Below are positions 24,411-33,839 of a stretch of DNA of 35,679 bases, piece after piece. The position numbers and the translations under genes are program-made. Within the stretch, counting starts at the first letter, position 1. Each line of letters begins with the position of its first letter. Under the pieces are notes generated by a model. That model had not been told where the DNA came from, made no database searches, and was given only the letters and a program-made list of their open reading frames with translations. Origin of the DNA: Candidatus Thiodubiliella sp. Its GTDB lineage: Bacteria > Pseudomonadota > Gammaproteobacteria > PS1 > Pseudothioglobaceae. Where the stretch lies: NCBI GenBank assembly GCA_029237605.1, contig JAQRGB010000041.1, forward strand, positions 1 to 35,679, read 5' to 3'.

Positions 24411-27400
24411 ATGAGTCATTTATTAGATAGAATATCTTTTTTTACTAAAACAAAACCTGAAGAATTTTCTAATGGGCATTTTGTACAACTCCTTGGCTCA
24501 CAGAACGACATGGCTACGATCCGACTTGAAAAAGCTTATCGTAATCGTTGGGCGCATGACAAAGTTGTTCGCTCAACTCATGGCGTGAATTGTACAGGTT
24601 CGTGTAGCTGGAAAATTTATGTAAAAAATGGATTGGTAACTTGGGAGACACAGCAAACGAATTACCCACGAACACGCCCAGATTTACCAGATCATGAGCC
24701 TAGAGGATGTCAAAGAGGTGCAACATATTCATGGTATTTATACAGTGCCACTCGCCTGAAATATCCTTTAATTCGTTCCAGGTTATTACGTATTTGGCGC
24801 ATCGCCAAAGAACAACATAAAGACCCAGTTAATGCTTGGAAGTCTATTATGGATGACAAAAAAAAATCACAGGAGTATAAAAAAGTTCGTGGATTAGGCG
24901 GCATGGTCCGCGCTGATTGGGACGAAGTTAATGAAATTATTGCAGCCTCTAATATCTATACTGCAAAAACTTATGGCCCAGATAGAGTGATTGGATTTTC
25001 TCCAATTCCTGCAATGTCAATGGTTTCTTATGCTGCTGGCTCTCGTTATTTATCACTAATTGGCGGCACTTGTTTAAGTTTTTATGATTGGTATTGTGAT
25101 TTACCACCAGCATCTCCGCAAGTTTGGGGTGAGCAAACCGATGTTCCAGAAAGCGCTGACTGGTATAACTCATCTTATATTATGGCTTGGGGATCTAACG
25201 TCCCACAAACTAGAACACCAGATGCTCACTTTTTCACAGAGACTCGTTATAACGGTACTAAAACAATTGCAGTAACGCCTGACTTTAGTGAAGTTGCTAA
25301 ACTTTCTGACGAGTGGATGTCTCCAACTCAAGGCACAGATGCAGCGCTTGCTATGACAATGGGGCATATTATTCTCAAAGAATATCACGTAGATAATAAA
25401 AGTGAATATTTTACAAACTATATTAAACAATATACAGATATGCCATTTTTGGTTATCTTAGAAGAAAAAGAAAATATTTTATCCCCAACACGTACGTTAA
25501 GGTCTTCAGATATAGGTGGTGCTTTAGGTGGAACAGATAATGCAGAGTGGAAATCATTACTGATTGATGGCAAAACAAATGAAATTGTTATTCCAACAGG
25601 AACAGTTGGCTCTCGCTGGGATGGTTCTGGAAAGTGGAACATTGAAAATAAAAATGCAATGAATGGCGCTGATATTGATCCAAAAATCACATTAAAAAAT
25701 GATAACGATGAAATTATGTCAGTTGGATTTCCATATTTTAATAATAAAACACATGACCAAGAGATATTTACAAACACAGATCATGATTCTATTTTAATGA
25801 GAAATGTTCCAACTAAAATAGTTAAATTGGCTAATGGAAAAGAAGCTAAGGTCGCTACAGTGTTTGATTTAATGATGGCAAACTATAGCGTAGATCAAGG
25901 ATTAGGTGGTGATAATGTCGCCGCTTCATTTGATGACGATGTTCCTTATACACCTGCTTGGAATGAAAAAGTAACAGGCGTTCCAAAAGAACAAACTATT
26001 CGTATTTCTAGGGAATTCTCAGAAAATGCACATAAAACACAAGGTAAATCAATGGTCATTTTAGGAGCTGCTGTTAACCATTGGTATAATATGGATATGA
26101 TTTATCGTGGCATCATTAATGTATTAATGATGTGTGGCTGTATTGGTAAATCAGGCGGTGGCTGGTCTCATTATGTGGGACAAGAAAAACTTCGCCCACA
26201 AACAGGATGGTTACCTTTAGCATTTGGCTTGGATTGGCATCGCCCCCCTCGTCATATGAACGGCACTTCATTTTTTTATAACCACTCTAGTCAATGGCGA
26301 TATGAAAAATTAGAGGTTGATGATATTTTATCTCCACTGGCTAATAAAAAAGAATGGAAAAACTATTCTATGATAGATTGTAACGTTCGTAGTGAAAAAA
26401 TGGGTTGGCTGCCTTCAGCGCCTCAGTTTGAAGAAAATCCATTAGAAATTACTAAAAAAGCAAAAAAAGCAGGCATGGATGTTAAAGATTATATTGTTGA
26501 AAAACTCAAGTCTAAAGAGTTAAAATTTTCTTGCGAAGACCCTGATAATCCAAAAAACTTCCCTCATAATATGTTCATTTGGCGTTCTAATTTATTAGGT
26601 TCTAGCGGTAAAGGGCACGAGTATTTATTAAAGCATTTGCTAGGTGCGCAAAATGCAGTATTGGGCAATGAAACAGATAAAAAACCATCAGAAGTTAAAT
26701 GGCGTGATGGCGCAGAAGGTAAAGTTGATTTATTTGTAACGCTAGATTTTAGAATCTCAACAACTTGTTTGTATTCAGATATTGTTTTGCCATCGGCAAC
26801 ATGGTATGAAAAAAATGACTTAAATACCTCTGATATGCACCCATTTATTCATCCTTTGTCTAAAGCAGTAGATCCCGCTTGGGAGTCAAGAAGTGATTGG
26901 GATATTTATAAAGGTTTAGCAAAAAAATTCTCAGAACTTTGTCCTGGGCATTTGGGTAAAGAGAAAGATGTGGTTGCTTTGCCTATTTTGCATGATACAC
27001 CAGCAGAAATGGCACAAGCAACTGATGTTAAAGCTTGGTTTGACGATGAATGTAAGGCCATTCCTGGTAAAACTATGCCAAACTTTATTGAGGTTGAGAG
27101 AAATTATCCAGATACATACAAGAAGTTTACTGCACTTGGCCCATTAATGTCTAAAATAGGAAATGGTGGCAAAGGCATTGCTTGGAATACTGAAGATGAA
27201 GTATCTTTACTTGGTAATTTAAATCGTGTTGTTAGAGAAGAAGGTGTTTCTAAAGGATTACCTAAAATTGAGACAGATATTGATGCAACTGAAGTTATTT
27301 TATCTTTAGCACCTGAAACCAATGGACAAGTTGCTGTTAAAGCTTGGAAAGCATTAGGAAAAATAACAGGCAGAGACCATACTCACTTAGCAAGACCAAA

Positions 27401-28163
27401 AGAAGATGAAAAAATTCGCTTTAGAGATATTCAAGCGCAACCTAAAAAAATCATTTCCTCTCCTACTTGGTCTGGCTTAGAAGATGAGCACGTTAGTTAT
27501 AATGCAGGTTATACAAATGTACATGAATATATTCCTTGGAGGACATTAACTGGCAGACAACAATTCTATCAAGATCATAAATGGATGGTTGATTTTGGTG
27601 AAAACTTATGTACTTATAAACCACCTATTAATACCAAAACAATTGCACCTATTATCGATGAGAATAACAATGGACGCTCTCAAGTTGTTCTAAACTGGAT
27701 TACACCACATCAGAAATGGGGCATTCATTCCACTTATTCTGATAATTTATTAATGCTCACACTTAACCGAGGTGGTCCAGTAGTATGGATAAGTGAAATT
27801 GATGCTAAAAAAATTGGTGTAGAAGATAACGATTGGATTGAATTATATAATGTTAACGGAACAATTGCAGCAAGAGCTGTTGTATCACAAAGAGTTCCAG
27901 AAGGTATGTCGATTATGTATCATGCTCAAGAAAAGATCACTACCACGCCTGTTGCAGAAAAGTCAGGTTTCAGAGGTGGCATTCATAATTCAGTTACCAG
28001 AACAATTACCAAGCCAACTCATATGATTGGCGGTTATGCACAATTGTCTTATGGACTTAACTATTACGGTACCGTAGGCTCTAACCGTGATGAGTTTGTT
28101 ATTGTACGTAAAATGGATAAAGTAGATTGGAAGGATGAACCAGTAAAAGGAGATAAATTATGA
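24411..28163 (+). CDS. narG: Respiratory nitrate reductase, alpha subunit
   Basis: Cytoplasm-facing catalytic subunit with bis-MGD and an N-terminal [4Fe-4S] cluster (FS0). 1250 residues, closely following E. coli NarG. FS0 ligands are His57, Cys61, Cys65 and Cys100 (STHGVNCTGSCSWK, HEPRGC). The molybdenum Asp lies in LSFYDWYCDLPPASP. Residues 26-39 (QLLGSQNDMATIRL) are exactly encoded by the 42-base MGI read-2 adapter, with residues 24-25 probably from its barcode. They replace about ten native residues (E. coli GQLLNTNRDW) and lengthen the N-terminus by six. The frame survives by chance. The stop overlaps narH by ATGA. Confidence 0.97.
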   Translation: MSHLLDRISFFTKTKPEEFSNGHFVQLLGSQNDMATIRLEKAYRNRWAHDKVVRSTHGVNCTGSCSWKIYVKNGLVTWETQQTNYPRTRPDLPDHEPRGCQRGATYSWYLYSATRLKYPLIRSRLLRIWRIAKEQHKDPVNAWKSIMDDKKKSQEYKKVRGLGGMVRADWDEVNEIIAASNIYTAKTYGPDRVIGFSPIPAMSMVSYAAGSRYLSLIGGTCLSFYDWYCDLPPASPQVWGEQTDVPESADWYNSSYIMAWGSNVPQTRTPDAHFFTETRYNGTKTIAVTPDFSEVAKLSDEWMSPTQGTDAALAMTMGHIILKEYHVDNKSEYFTNYIKQYTDMPFLVILEEKENILSPTRTLRSSDIGGALGGTDNAEWKSLLIDGKTNEIVIPTGTVGSRWDGSGKWNIENKNAMNGADIDPKITLKNDNDEIMSVGFPYFNNKTHDQEIFTNTDHDSILMRNVPTKIVKLANGKEAKVATVFDLMMANYSVDQGLGGDNVAASFDDDVPYTPAWNEKVTGVPKEQTIRISREFSENAHKTQGKSMVILGAAVNHWYNMDMIYRGIINVLMMCGCIGKSGGGWSHYVGQEKLRPQTGWLPLAFGLDWHRPPRHMNGTSFFYNHSSQWRYEKLEVDDILSPLANKKEWKNYSMIDCNVRSEKMGWLPSAPQFEENPLEITKKAKKAGMDVKDYIVEKLKSKELKFSCEDPDNPKNFPHNMFIWRSNLLGSSGKGHEYLLKHLLGAQNAVLGNETDKKPSEVKWRDGAEGKVDLFVTLDFRISTTCLYSDIVLPSATWYEKNDLNTSDMHPFIHPLSKAVDPAWESRSDWDIYKGLAKKFSELCPGHLGKEKDVVALPILHDTPAEMAQATDVKAWFDDECKAIPGKTMPNFIEVERNYPDTYKKFTALGPLMSKIGNGGKGIAWNTEDEVSLLGNLNRVVREEGVSKGLPKIETDIDATEVILSLAPETNGQVAVKAWKALGKITGRDHTHLARPKEDEKIRFRDIQAQPKKIISSPTWSGLEDEHVSYNAGYTNVHEYIPWRTLTGRQQFYQDHKWMVDFGENLCTYKPPINTKTIAPIIDENNNGRSQVVLNWITPHQKWGIHSTYSDNLLMLTLNRGGPVVWISEIDAKKIGVEDNDWIELYNVNGTIAARAVVSQRVPEGMSIMYHAQEKITTTPVAEKSGFRGGIHNSVTRTITKPTHMIGGYAQLSYGLNYYGTVGSNRDEFVIVRKMDKVDWKDEPVKGDKL
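24479..24527 (+). other. MGI read-2 adapter (reverse complement) with barcode tail inside narG (artefact)
   Basis: 24486-24527 is the full 42-base reverse complement of the MGI read-2 adapter (CAACTCCTTGGCTCACAGAA...). It is preceded by TTTTGTA, the last seven bases of the barcode TCCTTTTGTA seen elsewhere. It replaces a short piece of the narG N-terminal coding region. Confidence 0.96.
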
Positions 28164-29701
28164 AAATAAGAGCACAGATAGGAATGGTTCTAAATCTGGA
28201 TAAATGTATCGGCTGTCATACTTGTTCAGTAACTTGTAAAAATGTATGGACTTCACGTCAAGGCGTTGAATATGCTTGGTTTAATAATGTAGAAACAAAA
28301 CCTGGTATTGGCTATCCTGTTGATTGGGAGAATCAAAAAAAATGGAACGGTGGATGGGTCTCTAAAAATGGCAAATTACAACCTAAAATTGGTGGTAAAT
28401 TTAGATTGTTAGCAAAAATATTTGCCAACCCTGATTTGCCTGAAATTGATGATTATTATGAACCATTTACCTTTAATTATGCACATCTACAAAATGCGCC
28501 TGAAATGCCAACTCCGCCAGTAGCAAGGCCACACTCCATGATTACTGGCGAAATCATGGACAAGCCAGAATGGGGTCCTAACTGGGAGGAAATTTTAGGT
28601 GGTGAGTTTAAAAAACGTGCTAAAGATTATAATTTTAAAAATATAGAAAAAGAGATTTATGGTCAATTTGAAAATACATTTATGATGTATTTACCTCGTC
28701 TATGTGAGCATTGTCTTAATCCAACTTGCGTGGCATCTTGTCCATCTGGTGCTATTTATAAACGTGAAGAAGACGGCATTGTTTTAATCGACCAAGATAA
28801 ATGTCGTGGTTGGAGAATGTGCGTTAGCGCTTGTCCTTATAAAAAAATTTATTACAACTGGCAATCTGGAAAATCAGAAAAATGCACATTCTGTTACCCT
28901 AGAATAGAATCTGGAGAACCAACTGTTTGTTCAGAAACCTGTGTTGGTAGGATTCGTTCATTGGGTGTTATTTTATATGACGCAGACAAGATTGAAGAAA
29001 TGGCAAGTATGAGTGATGAAAAAGATTTATATGAAGCTCAATTAAAAATATTCTTAGATCCAAATGATGAGGCCATACAAGCACAAGCTAAAAAAGATGG
29101 TGTGCCTGACAGTTGGATTGAGGCAGCTAAAAATTCCCCGGTTTATAAAATGGCAATTGATTGGAAAGTAGCATTTCCACTACATCCTGAATACAGAACA
29201 TTACCTATGGTTTGGTATATACCACCTTTGTCACCAATTCAAAATGCGGTTGAAAAAGGCGTAATTAGCCGCCAAGGACCTATTCCAAATGTTGAAGAAT
29301 TGCGTATTCCGATTCGTTATTTAGCAAATATGCTCACTGCAGGTGATGATAAACCTGTTATATTTGCTTTAAAGAGAATGATTGCTATGCGTAACTTCAT
29401 GCGTGCAAAACGTGTTGATAATATTATTTTAACTGAAACGTTAGATGAAGTAGGCTTAACAGAAAACATGGTTGATGATATGTATAGAATCATGGCACTT
29501 GCTGCTCACGAAGATAGGTTTGTTGTCCCTACCAATCACAAGGAATATGCGGGAGATACACCTTTTGACAATGAAATTGCTTTTGAGACTAGGTCTTCTT
29601 GTGGATTTAGCTTTGGAAACGGCTGTTCAGAAGGCTCTACTACAGCCACTTTGTTTGGCGGAAAAACACGCGCCAACACAATGAATGGGAATATTTCATG
29701 A
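28160..29701 (+). CDS. narH: Respiratory nitrate reductase, beta subunit
   Basis: Electron-transfer subunit, 513 residues. Cluster motifs: CIGCHTCSVTC (near residue 16), CEHCLNPTCVASCPSG, CRGWRMCVSACPYK and CTFCYPRIESGEPTVCSETC. The Trp in CRGWRMC takes the place of the second Cys, as in E. coli NarH, so this set binds a [3Fe-4S] cluster. Three [4Fe-4S] clusters complete the wire from NarI to NarG. It overlaps narG and narJ by 4 bases each. Confidence 0.97.
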   Translation: MKIRAQIGMVLNLDKCIGCHTCSVTCKNVWTSRQGVEYAWFNNVETKPGIGYPVDWENQKKWNGGWVSKNGKLQPKIGGKFRLLAKIFANPDLPEIDDYYEPFTFNYAHLQNAPEMPTPPVARPHSMITGEIMDKPEWGPNWEEILGGEFKKRAKDYNFKNIEKEIYGQFENTFMMYLPRLCEHCLNPTCVASCPSGAIYKREEDGIVLIDQDKCRGWRMCVSACPYKKIYYNWQSGKSEKCTFCYPRIESGEPTVCSETCVGRIRSLGVILYDADKIEEMASMSDEKDLYEAQLKIFLDPNDEAIQAQAKKDGVPDSWIEAAKNSPVYKMAIDWKVAFPLHPEYRTLPMVWYIPPLSPIQNAVEKGVISRQGPIPNVEELRIPIRYLANMLTAGDDKPVIFALKRMIAMRNFMRAKRVDNIILTETLDEVGLTENMVDDMYRIMALAAHEDRFVVPTNHKEYAGDTPFDNEIAFETRSSCGFSFGNGCSEGSTTATLFGGKTRANTMNGNIS

Positions 29702-30354
29702 AAACACTTAAAATTTTAGCTATTTTATTGTCCTACCCAGATACCAATGTTTATAAAAATATTGACGAGTTAACTGATATTTTAAAGCAGGAAGCTTTAC
29801 TATCTAAAAAAACTATAAAAGAATTATTGTCTTTTATAGAAAATTACAAAAATAAAGATTTTTTAGAATTACAGGAACGTTTTGTATCAACTTTTGACAG
29901 AAGTCGCGCACATTGCTTGAATTTATTTGAGCATATTCATGGCGAATCTCGTGACCGTGGACCAGCTATGGTGGATCTGGCTCAAATGTATGCAAAGAAA
30001 AATCTGTTTGTTGATAAAAAAGAATTGCCTGATTATTTGCCTATATTTTTAGAATACTTATCTTTATGCAATGAAAAAGAAGCTATAGAGTCATTAGGTG
30101 ATACGATTGATATTATTGCTTTAATTGGTGGTCAATTGAAAAAGAATAAATCGCCTTATTACATTATTTTTTCTGCATTAGAAGAGCTGTCTAATGTCAA
30201 AGTAAATAAATTTAAAGTAGCAGAAGCAATAGAAAACAGCCCTAAAGAGCCAGAAACACTAGAGCAGTTAGATGAATTATGGCAAGAACAAGAAGCTTTT
30301 AGCGGTGAATCATCAGAATGTAACACTTGCGAAACTAGTACTACACTAAATTAA
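29698..30354 (+). CDS. narJ: Nitrate reductase assembly chaperone NarJ
   Basis: TorD-like chaperone for NarG cofactor insertion and membrane attachment. 218 residues with the NarJ core LKILAILLSYPDTNVYKN, STFDRSRAHCLNLFEHIHGESRDRGPAMVDL and LPDYLPIFLEYLS. It ends with a Glu-rich, Cys-containing tail (SSECNTCETSTTLN). ATGA overlap with narH; narI follows after 15 bases with its own GGAG site. Confidence 0.95.
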   Translation: MKTLKILAILLSYPDTNVYKNIDELTDILKQEALLSKKTIKELLSFIENYKNKDFLELQERFVSTFDRSRAHCLNLFEHIHGESRDRGPAMVDLAQMYAKKNLFVDKKELPDYLPIFLEYLSLCNEKEAIESLGDTIDIIALIGGQLKKNKSPYYIIFSALEELSNVKVNKFKVAEAIENSPKEPETLEQLDELWQEQEAFSGESSECNTCETSTTLN

Positions 30355-30369
30355 TTACGGAGATATATT

Positions 30370-31050
30370 ATGAATACTTTTTTAGAGCAGTTTTTTTTCG
30401 GTTACTACCCTTATATTGCAATGACAATATTTATTGCTGGTAGTGCATTACGCTACGATAGGGACCAATACACTTGGAAGGCAGACTCATCACAACTATT
30501 ACGAAAAAAAGGTATATTACTAGGCAGTAATTTATTCCATCTGGGAATCATCGTGCTGTTCTTTGGTCACTTTGTTGGCCTGTTAACGCCAGAGTGGGCA
30601 TATCATCCATTTATGAGTGCTGGAACTAAGCAAATAATAGCAATAAGTGCTGGTGGTATTTTTGGCACGATGTGTTTAATTGGACTGTTAATTTTATTAA
30701 ATAGACGCTTATTTGATAAACGTATTAGTAAAACTTCTAAATTTGGCGATACTTTTATTCTGCTTTTCTTATTAGTGCAATTATTATTAGGCTTATTAAC
30801 TATTCCATATTCAGCACAGCATTTAGATGGAAGTTCAATGATAGCATTAGCAAATTGGGCACAACATGTTGCAACATTTAGAACAGGTGCCGTTGATTTT
30901 ATTGTGGCCGAAGCTTGGGTGTTTAAGTTGCATTTAGTCCTAGGTATAACGCTTTTTGTTATTTTTCCATTTACTCGACTAGTTCATATATGGAGCGTGC
31001 CAGTACAATATCTAACACGCACAAATTACCAGATAGTTAGAAAAAGGTAG
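30370..31050 (+). CDS. narI: Respiratory nitrate reductase, gamma subunit (cytochrome b)
   Basis: Membrane quinol oxidase subunit with five helices and two b haems. 226 residues; starts NTFLEQFFFGYYPYIAMTIF as NarI does, with haem-ligand candidates in FHLGIIVLFFGHFVGL and in FKLHLVLGITLFVIFPFTRLVH. The end (HIWSVPVQYLTRTNYQIVRKR) matches the NarI C-terminus. Passes quinol electrons to NarH. Confidence 0.96.
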   Translation: MNTFLEQFFFGYYPYIAMTIFIAGSALRYDRDQYTWKADSSQLLRKKGILLGSNLFHLGIIVLFFGHFVGLLTPEWAYHPFMSAGTKQIIAISAGGIFGTMCLIGLLILLNRRLFDKRISKTSKFGDTFILLFLLVQLLLGLLTIPYSAQHLDGSSMIALANWAQHVATFRTGAVDFIVAEAWVFKLHLVLGITLFVIFPFTRLVHIWSVPVQYLTRTNYQIVRKR

Positions 31051-31056
31051 TCTTAT

Positions 31057-31512
31057 ATGCCTATTAAAATTAATGATGTAGAAATTAGCGATGATGATGT
31101 ATTTCAAGAAATGCAATATCAAACAGAGGCTTCAAATATAAAGGAAGTTATTTTTAAAGCAGCACAAGCTTTGGTAATTCAGCAGTTATTACTACAAGAG
31201 GCTGGTATTAAAAAAAATGACATTAATGAAGAAGAAAAGATTAATCAGCTAATCAGTTATAATGTAGTTATTCCTACGGCGAGTATAGAGTCTTGTCGGC
31301 GTTATTATAATAATAATAAAATTAAATTTTTAGATAAAGAACGAGATGAAATTTTGTCATTTAGGATGGTAAAAGAACATATTAAAGAGTATTTACAAAA
31401 CCAATCTACCATTTCCGGAATCAGAGAATATATTAATATACTTGCCGTTGATGCAAATATCAAGGGGTTTGACTTTACAGATCGTAGTGTGATGAATATA
31501 AAAATACAATAA
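31057..31512 (+). CDS. Nar-operon PpiC-like protein lacking the parvulin domain
   Basis: 151 residues. Many nar operons (for example in Pseudomonas) carry a PpiC-type peptidyl-prolyl isomerase after narI. Here the N-terminal SurA-like part is present (INDVEISDDDVFQEMQY, AAQALVIQQLLLQEAGI, SCRRYYNNNKIKF) and so is the C-terminal helix (VKEHIKEYLQNQ, REYINILAVDANIKGFDF). The roughly 100-residue catalytic parvulin domain that normally separates them is absent: KIKFLDKERDEI passes straight into the C-terminal helix. It would keep the chaperone-like part only. Starts 6 bases after narI. No signal peptide, so cytoplasmic, probably assisting Nar assembly. Confidence 0.7.
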   Translation: MPIKINDVEISDDDVFQEMQYQTEASNIKEVIFKAAQALVIQQLLLQEAGIKKNDINEEEKINQLISYNVVIPTASIESCRRYYNNNKIKFLDKERDEILSFRMVKEHIKEYLQNQSTISGIREYINILAVDANIKGFDFTDRSVMNIKIQ

Positions 31513-31525
31513 AACTTATATAAGT

Positions 31526-31861
31526 ATGCATATTAACAACAAAGAAATAGAATTAGATACTGAAGGTTATTTAACTCACCCAGAAGATTGGGATAAAGAC
31601 GTAGCCTTGAAATTAGCTGAATCAGAAAATATAATACTAACAAATGAGCATTGGTCTATATTTAACTTTATGAGGGCTTATTACAATGAAAATGGGGTAA
31701 TACCTGATGTTCGTCACACCACTAAACAAATGGTAATTGATTTTAATATAGATAAAAAATCTGCTAAATCAAAGTTGTTTGGACTATTCCCCTATGGATA
31801 TGTAAAACAAGCTTGTAAAATATCTGGTATGAAACGCCCGAGGGGATGGAGTACAGGTTAG
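31526..31861 (+). CDS. DsrC/TusE-family protein with only the first C-terminal cysteine
   Basis: 111 residues with the DsrC/TusE fold: LDTEGYLTHPEDWDKDVALKLAE, LTNEHWSIFNFMRAYYNE, DVRHTTKQM and the flexible C-terminal arm YVKQACKISGMKRPRGWSTG. DsrC carries two cysteines in this arm, eleven residues apart, the second next to the C-terminus. Here Cys97 is present but the second position (108) is Trp. It therefore cannot form the DsrC intramolecular disulfide or behave like TusE, which keeps the other Cys. It sits in the nar operon, 13 bases after the PpiC-like gene, so a role linking sulfur trafficking or regulation with nitrate respiration is possible. Confidence 0.85.
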   Translation: MHINNKEIELDTEGYLTHPEDWDKDVALKLAESENIILTNEHWSIFNFMRAYYNENGVIPDVRHTTKQMVIDFNIDKKSAKSKLFGLFPYGYVKQACKISGMKRPRGWSTG

Positions 31862-31907
31862 CAACATACAGTTTGTTGGGACGTCTATAAGTTGTAGAGA
31901 GTTGATT

Positions 31908-32393
31908 ATGAGTAATAAAGAATTATTAATTTCAACAATTGGAGCCTTTATAGCTGTTATTACAGCTGGATTTTTTTCCAATGTTATTCTGCAAAGCACT
32001 AATTCTCCTTTAATTATTGCTTCAGCTGGCGCTTCTGCAATATTAATGTTTGGCACACCACATGCTGCAAATTCTCGTCCATTAAATTTAATTGTTGGGA
32101 ACAGCATTTCTGCTATTATTGGTGTTACCTGTTTTTATTTGATTACCGGCAATACCCTGTTAACAACTTCAATTGCTATTCCACTATCTCTTATTACCAT
32201 GCATTTTTTGAAATGTATGCACCCTCCTGGTGGCGCAACAGCAGTAACAGCTATTATTGGTGGCGAGGCGATACACCAGTTAGGCTATATCTTTGTTATT
32301 ATGCCTATTTTCTTCAATTCCTTAATATTACTTATCATCGCTATTGCAGTTGGTAGTTTTAGAGATAAAAATCCATTTGAAAAAGATTTGTAA
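31908..32393 (+). CDS. HPP-family membrane protein (possible nitrite transporter)
   Basis: About 160 residues and four hydrophobic helices. It carries the name-giving motif in LKCMHPPGGATAVTAIIGG, plus SAGASAILMFGTPHAANSRPLNLIVGN. HPP proteins have been shown to transport nitrite in cyanobacteria and chloroplasts. Placement at the end of the nar operon suggests nitrite movement here, which is inference. ATG at 31908 with GAGAG upstream is preferred over a TTG six bases earlier. Confidence 0.85.
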   Translation: MSNKELLISTIGAFIAVITAGFFSNVILQSTNSPLIIASAGASAILMFGTPHAANSRPLNLIVGNSISAIIGVTCFYLITGNTLLTTSIAIPLSLITMHFLKCMHPPGGATAVTAIIGGEAIHQLGYIFVIMPIFFNSLILLIIAIAVGSFRDKNPFEKDL

Positions 32394-32595
32394 CTAATCG
32401 CAATTACTATCCTAATTAATGCATATTTAAACAATGTAGAAAAGATTAAAACGGCATACCTAAAAAAGAAAAACCAAAAAAAATAAACTATTTTAAAACC
32501 TTTTAAACTGTTTCTCATAATCAAATTGTCGTCACATTTACGCCCAGGAGATAAATAATAGGATGTTGGTTAAAAACAACTCATGTTATCGCTTG

Positions 32596-32832
32596 CTATC
32601 CTCCAGTTACTGGTGGGTAAAAAGCCACCTCATCTATTTTACTAATAACGACTTCATCATTGGCAATTTCTTGATTAACTGCGCAAAGAATGTTATCTGG
32701 AAAATGATGCCCGCCATACTTGTTAATAAGTTTTTTTCTTAGTTGCGCTACTGTAATATCAGCATTAAACATTATTTCTTCACTAGACACTTTTAAAGCT
32801 TCTCTAAGCGAAGCAAAATAATAAATCCTCAT
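32596..32832 (-). CDS. moaD: Molybdopterin synthase small subunit
   Basis: Ubiquitin-like sulfur carrier, 78 residues. It ends PPVTGG; the terminal Gly-Gly is thiocarboxylated and donates sulfur to precursor Z (cPMP). MRIYYFASLREAL and NDEVVISKIDEVAFYPPV are typical. Last gene of the moeA-moaC-moaA-moaD run, 9 bases after the corrected moaA stop. MoaE, its partner, is not in this window. Confidence 0.93.
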   Translation of the reverse strand: MRIYYFASLREALKVSSEEIMFNADITVAQLRKKLINKYGGHHFPDNILCAVNQEIANDEVVISKIDEVAFYPPVTGG

Positions 32833-32841
32833 GTATTGTAC

Positions 32842-33839
32842 CTATCCTCCAATTTCTACCATTTGTCGGTTGCTAATATTATCAATAATAGTATTAAATT
32901 CGTGCTTCTCTGGTTTTTTGTTAATTGCATTAGAATCATATTTTTAATTTCATCATCGGTTAAATCTGAACATACTGCATCTTTTAATGAGATCGCATCT
33001 TCTTGACCTAAACATAAGATTAATTCCCCTTTAGCAGTAAGCCTAACACGATTACAAGTTTGACAAAAATGGTTAGATACGGCGCTAATTATACCCACTG
33101 TAGAATTTGTACCTTTAATTTTAAAATTATGCGCAGGCCCATCTGTCTTGCTAGAATCAATAGATATTAATTTATTATCAAGATGCTTATTAATTTTAGC
33201 AAGAATGTCTTCTTCGCTAATATGCTGTTCAAGTGCTTCTATGCCCACCGACCCGATTGGCATGGTTTCAATAAAACGCACGTCAATACCTTTAATAATG
33301 GCGAAATCAACCATCGATTCAATTTCATCATCATTCACACCACGCATTACTACTGTATTAATTTTTATTGGACTCATGCCTACTTGTATAGCTGCGTCAA
33401 TACCTTTGATAACTTCAGTTAAATCACCGCCACGAGTAATTTTCTCAAACCTTTCATGGATAAGTGAATCAATAGAAATATTCACCCTATTGACACCATT
33501 TTGGTATAATTTTTTAGCAAATTTTTCTAACAAATGAGCATTGGTAGATAAAGGCACATCAGCAATACCATCTATGCGGCTAATGAGTTTTGCTATTTTA
33601 ACAATACCTCTTCGTAGCAAAGGTTCACCGCCTGTTAATCTGACTTTAGTAATGCCTAATTCGGCAAAAATTTGAATAATTTTTTCAATATTCTCATAAC
33701 TTAGAATATCTTGACGCTTACAATTTGGCGTATGCTCGTCGTCACGACAATAAAAACATCGATAATTACAATGCTCAGTAACTGAGAGTCTTAAATAATT
33801 AATCTCTCTATTAAATTTATCAATCAATTTAGGCATCAT
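32842..33839 (-). pseudogene. moaA: GTP 3',8-cyclase MoaA, frameshifted near the C-terminus (probable sequence error)
   Basis: Radical SAM enzyme for the first step of molybdenum cofactor synthesis. The N-terminal cluster motif C-x3-C-x2-C is in TEHCNYRCFYCRDD and the C-terminal cluster in SNHFCQTCNRVRLTAKGEL. Read straight, the end becomes unrelated (MQLTKNQRSTNLI...). Adding one A at about 32930 (CTAATG to CTAAATG) gives NMILNAINKKPEKHEF and a stop at 32842-32844 after QMVEIGG, which restores the essential MoaA C-terminal Gly-Gly. Molybdoenzymes fill this window, so true loss of MoaA is unlikely. GGAGG precedes the start, which overlaps the moaC stop; either of two ATGs (33839 or 33836) may be used. 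Confidence 0.88.

Noticed and set aside
32394-32595. Molybdenum-cofactor riboswitch near the moa genes
   Set aside because: This gap lies downstream of the moeA-moaC-moaA-moaD run (minus strand), not in its leader, and shows no recognisable Moco aptamer pattern.
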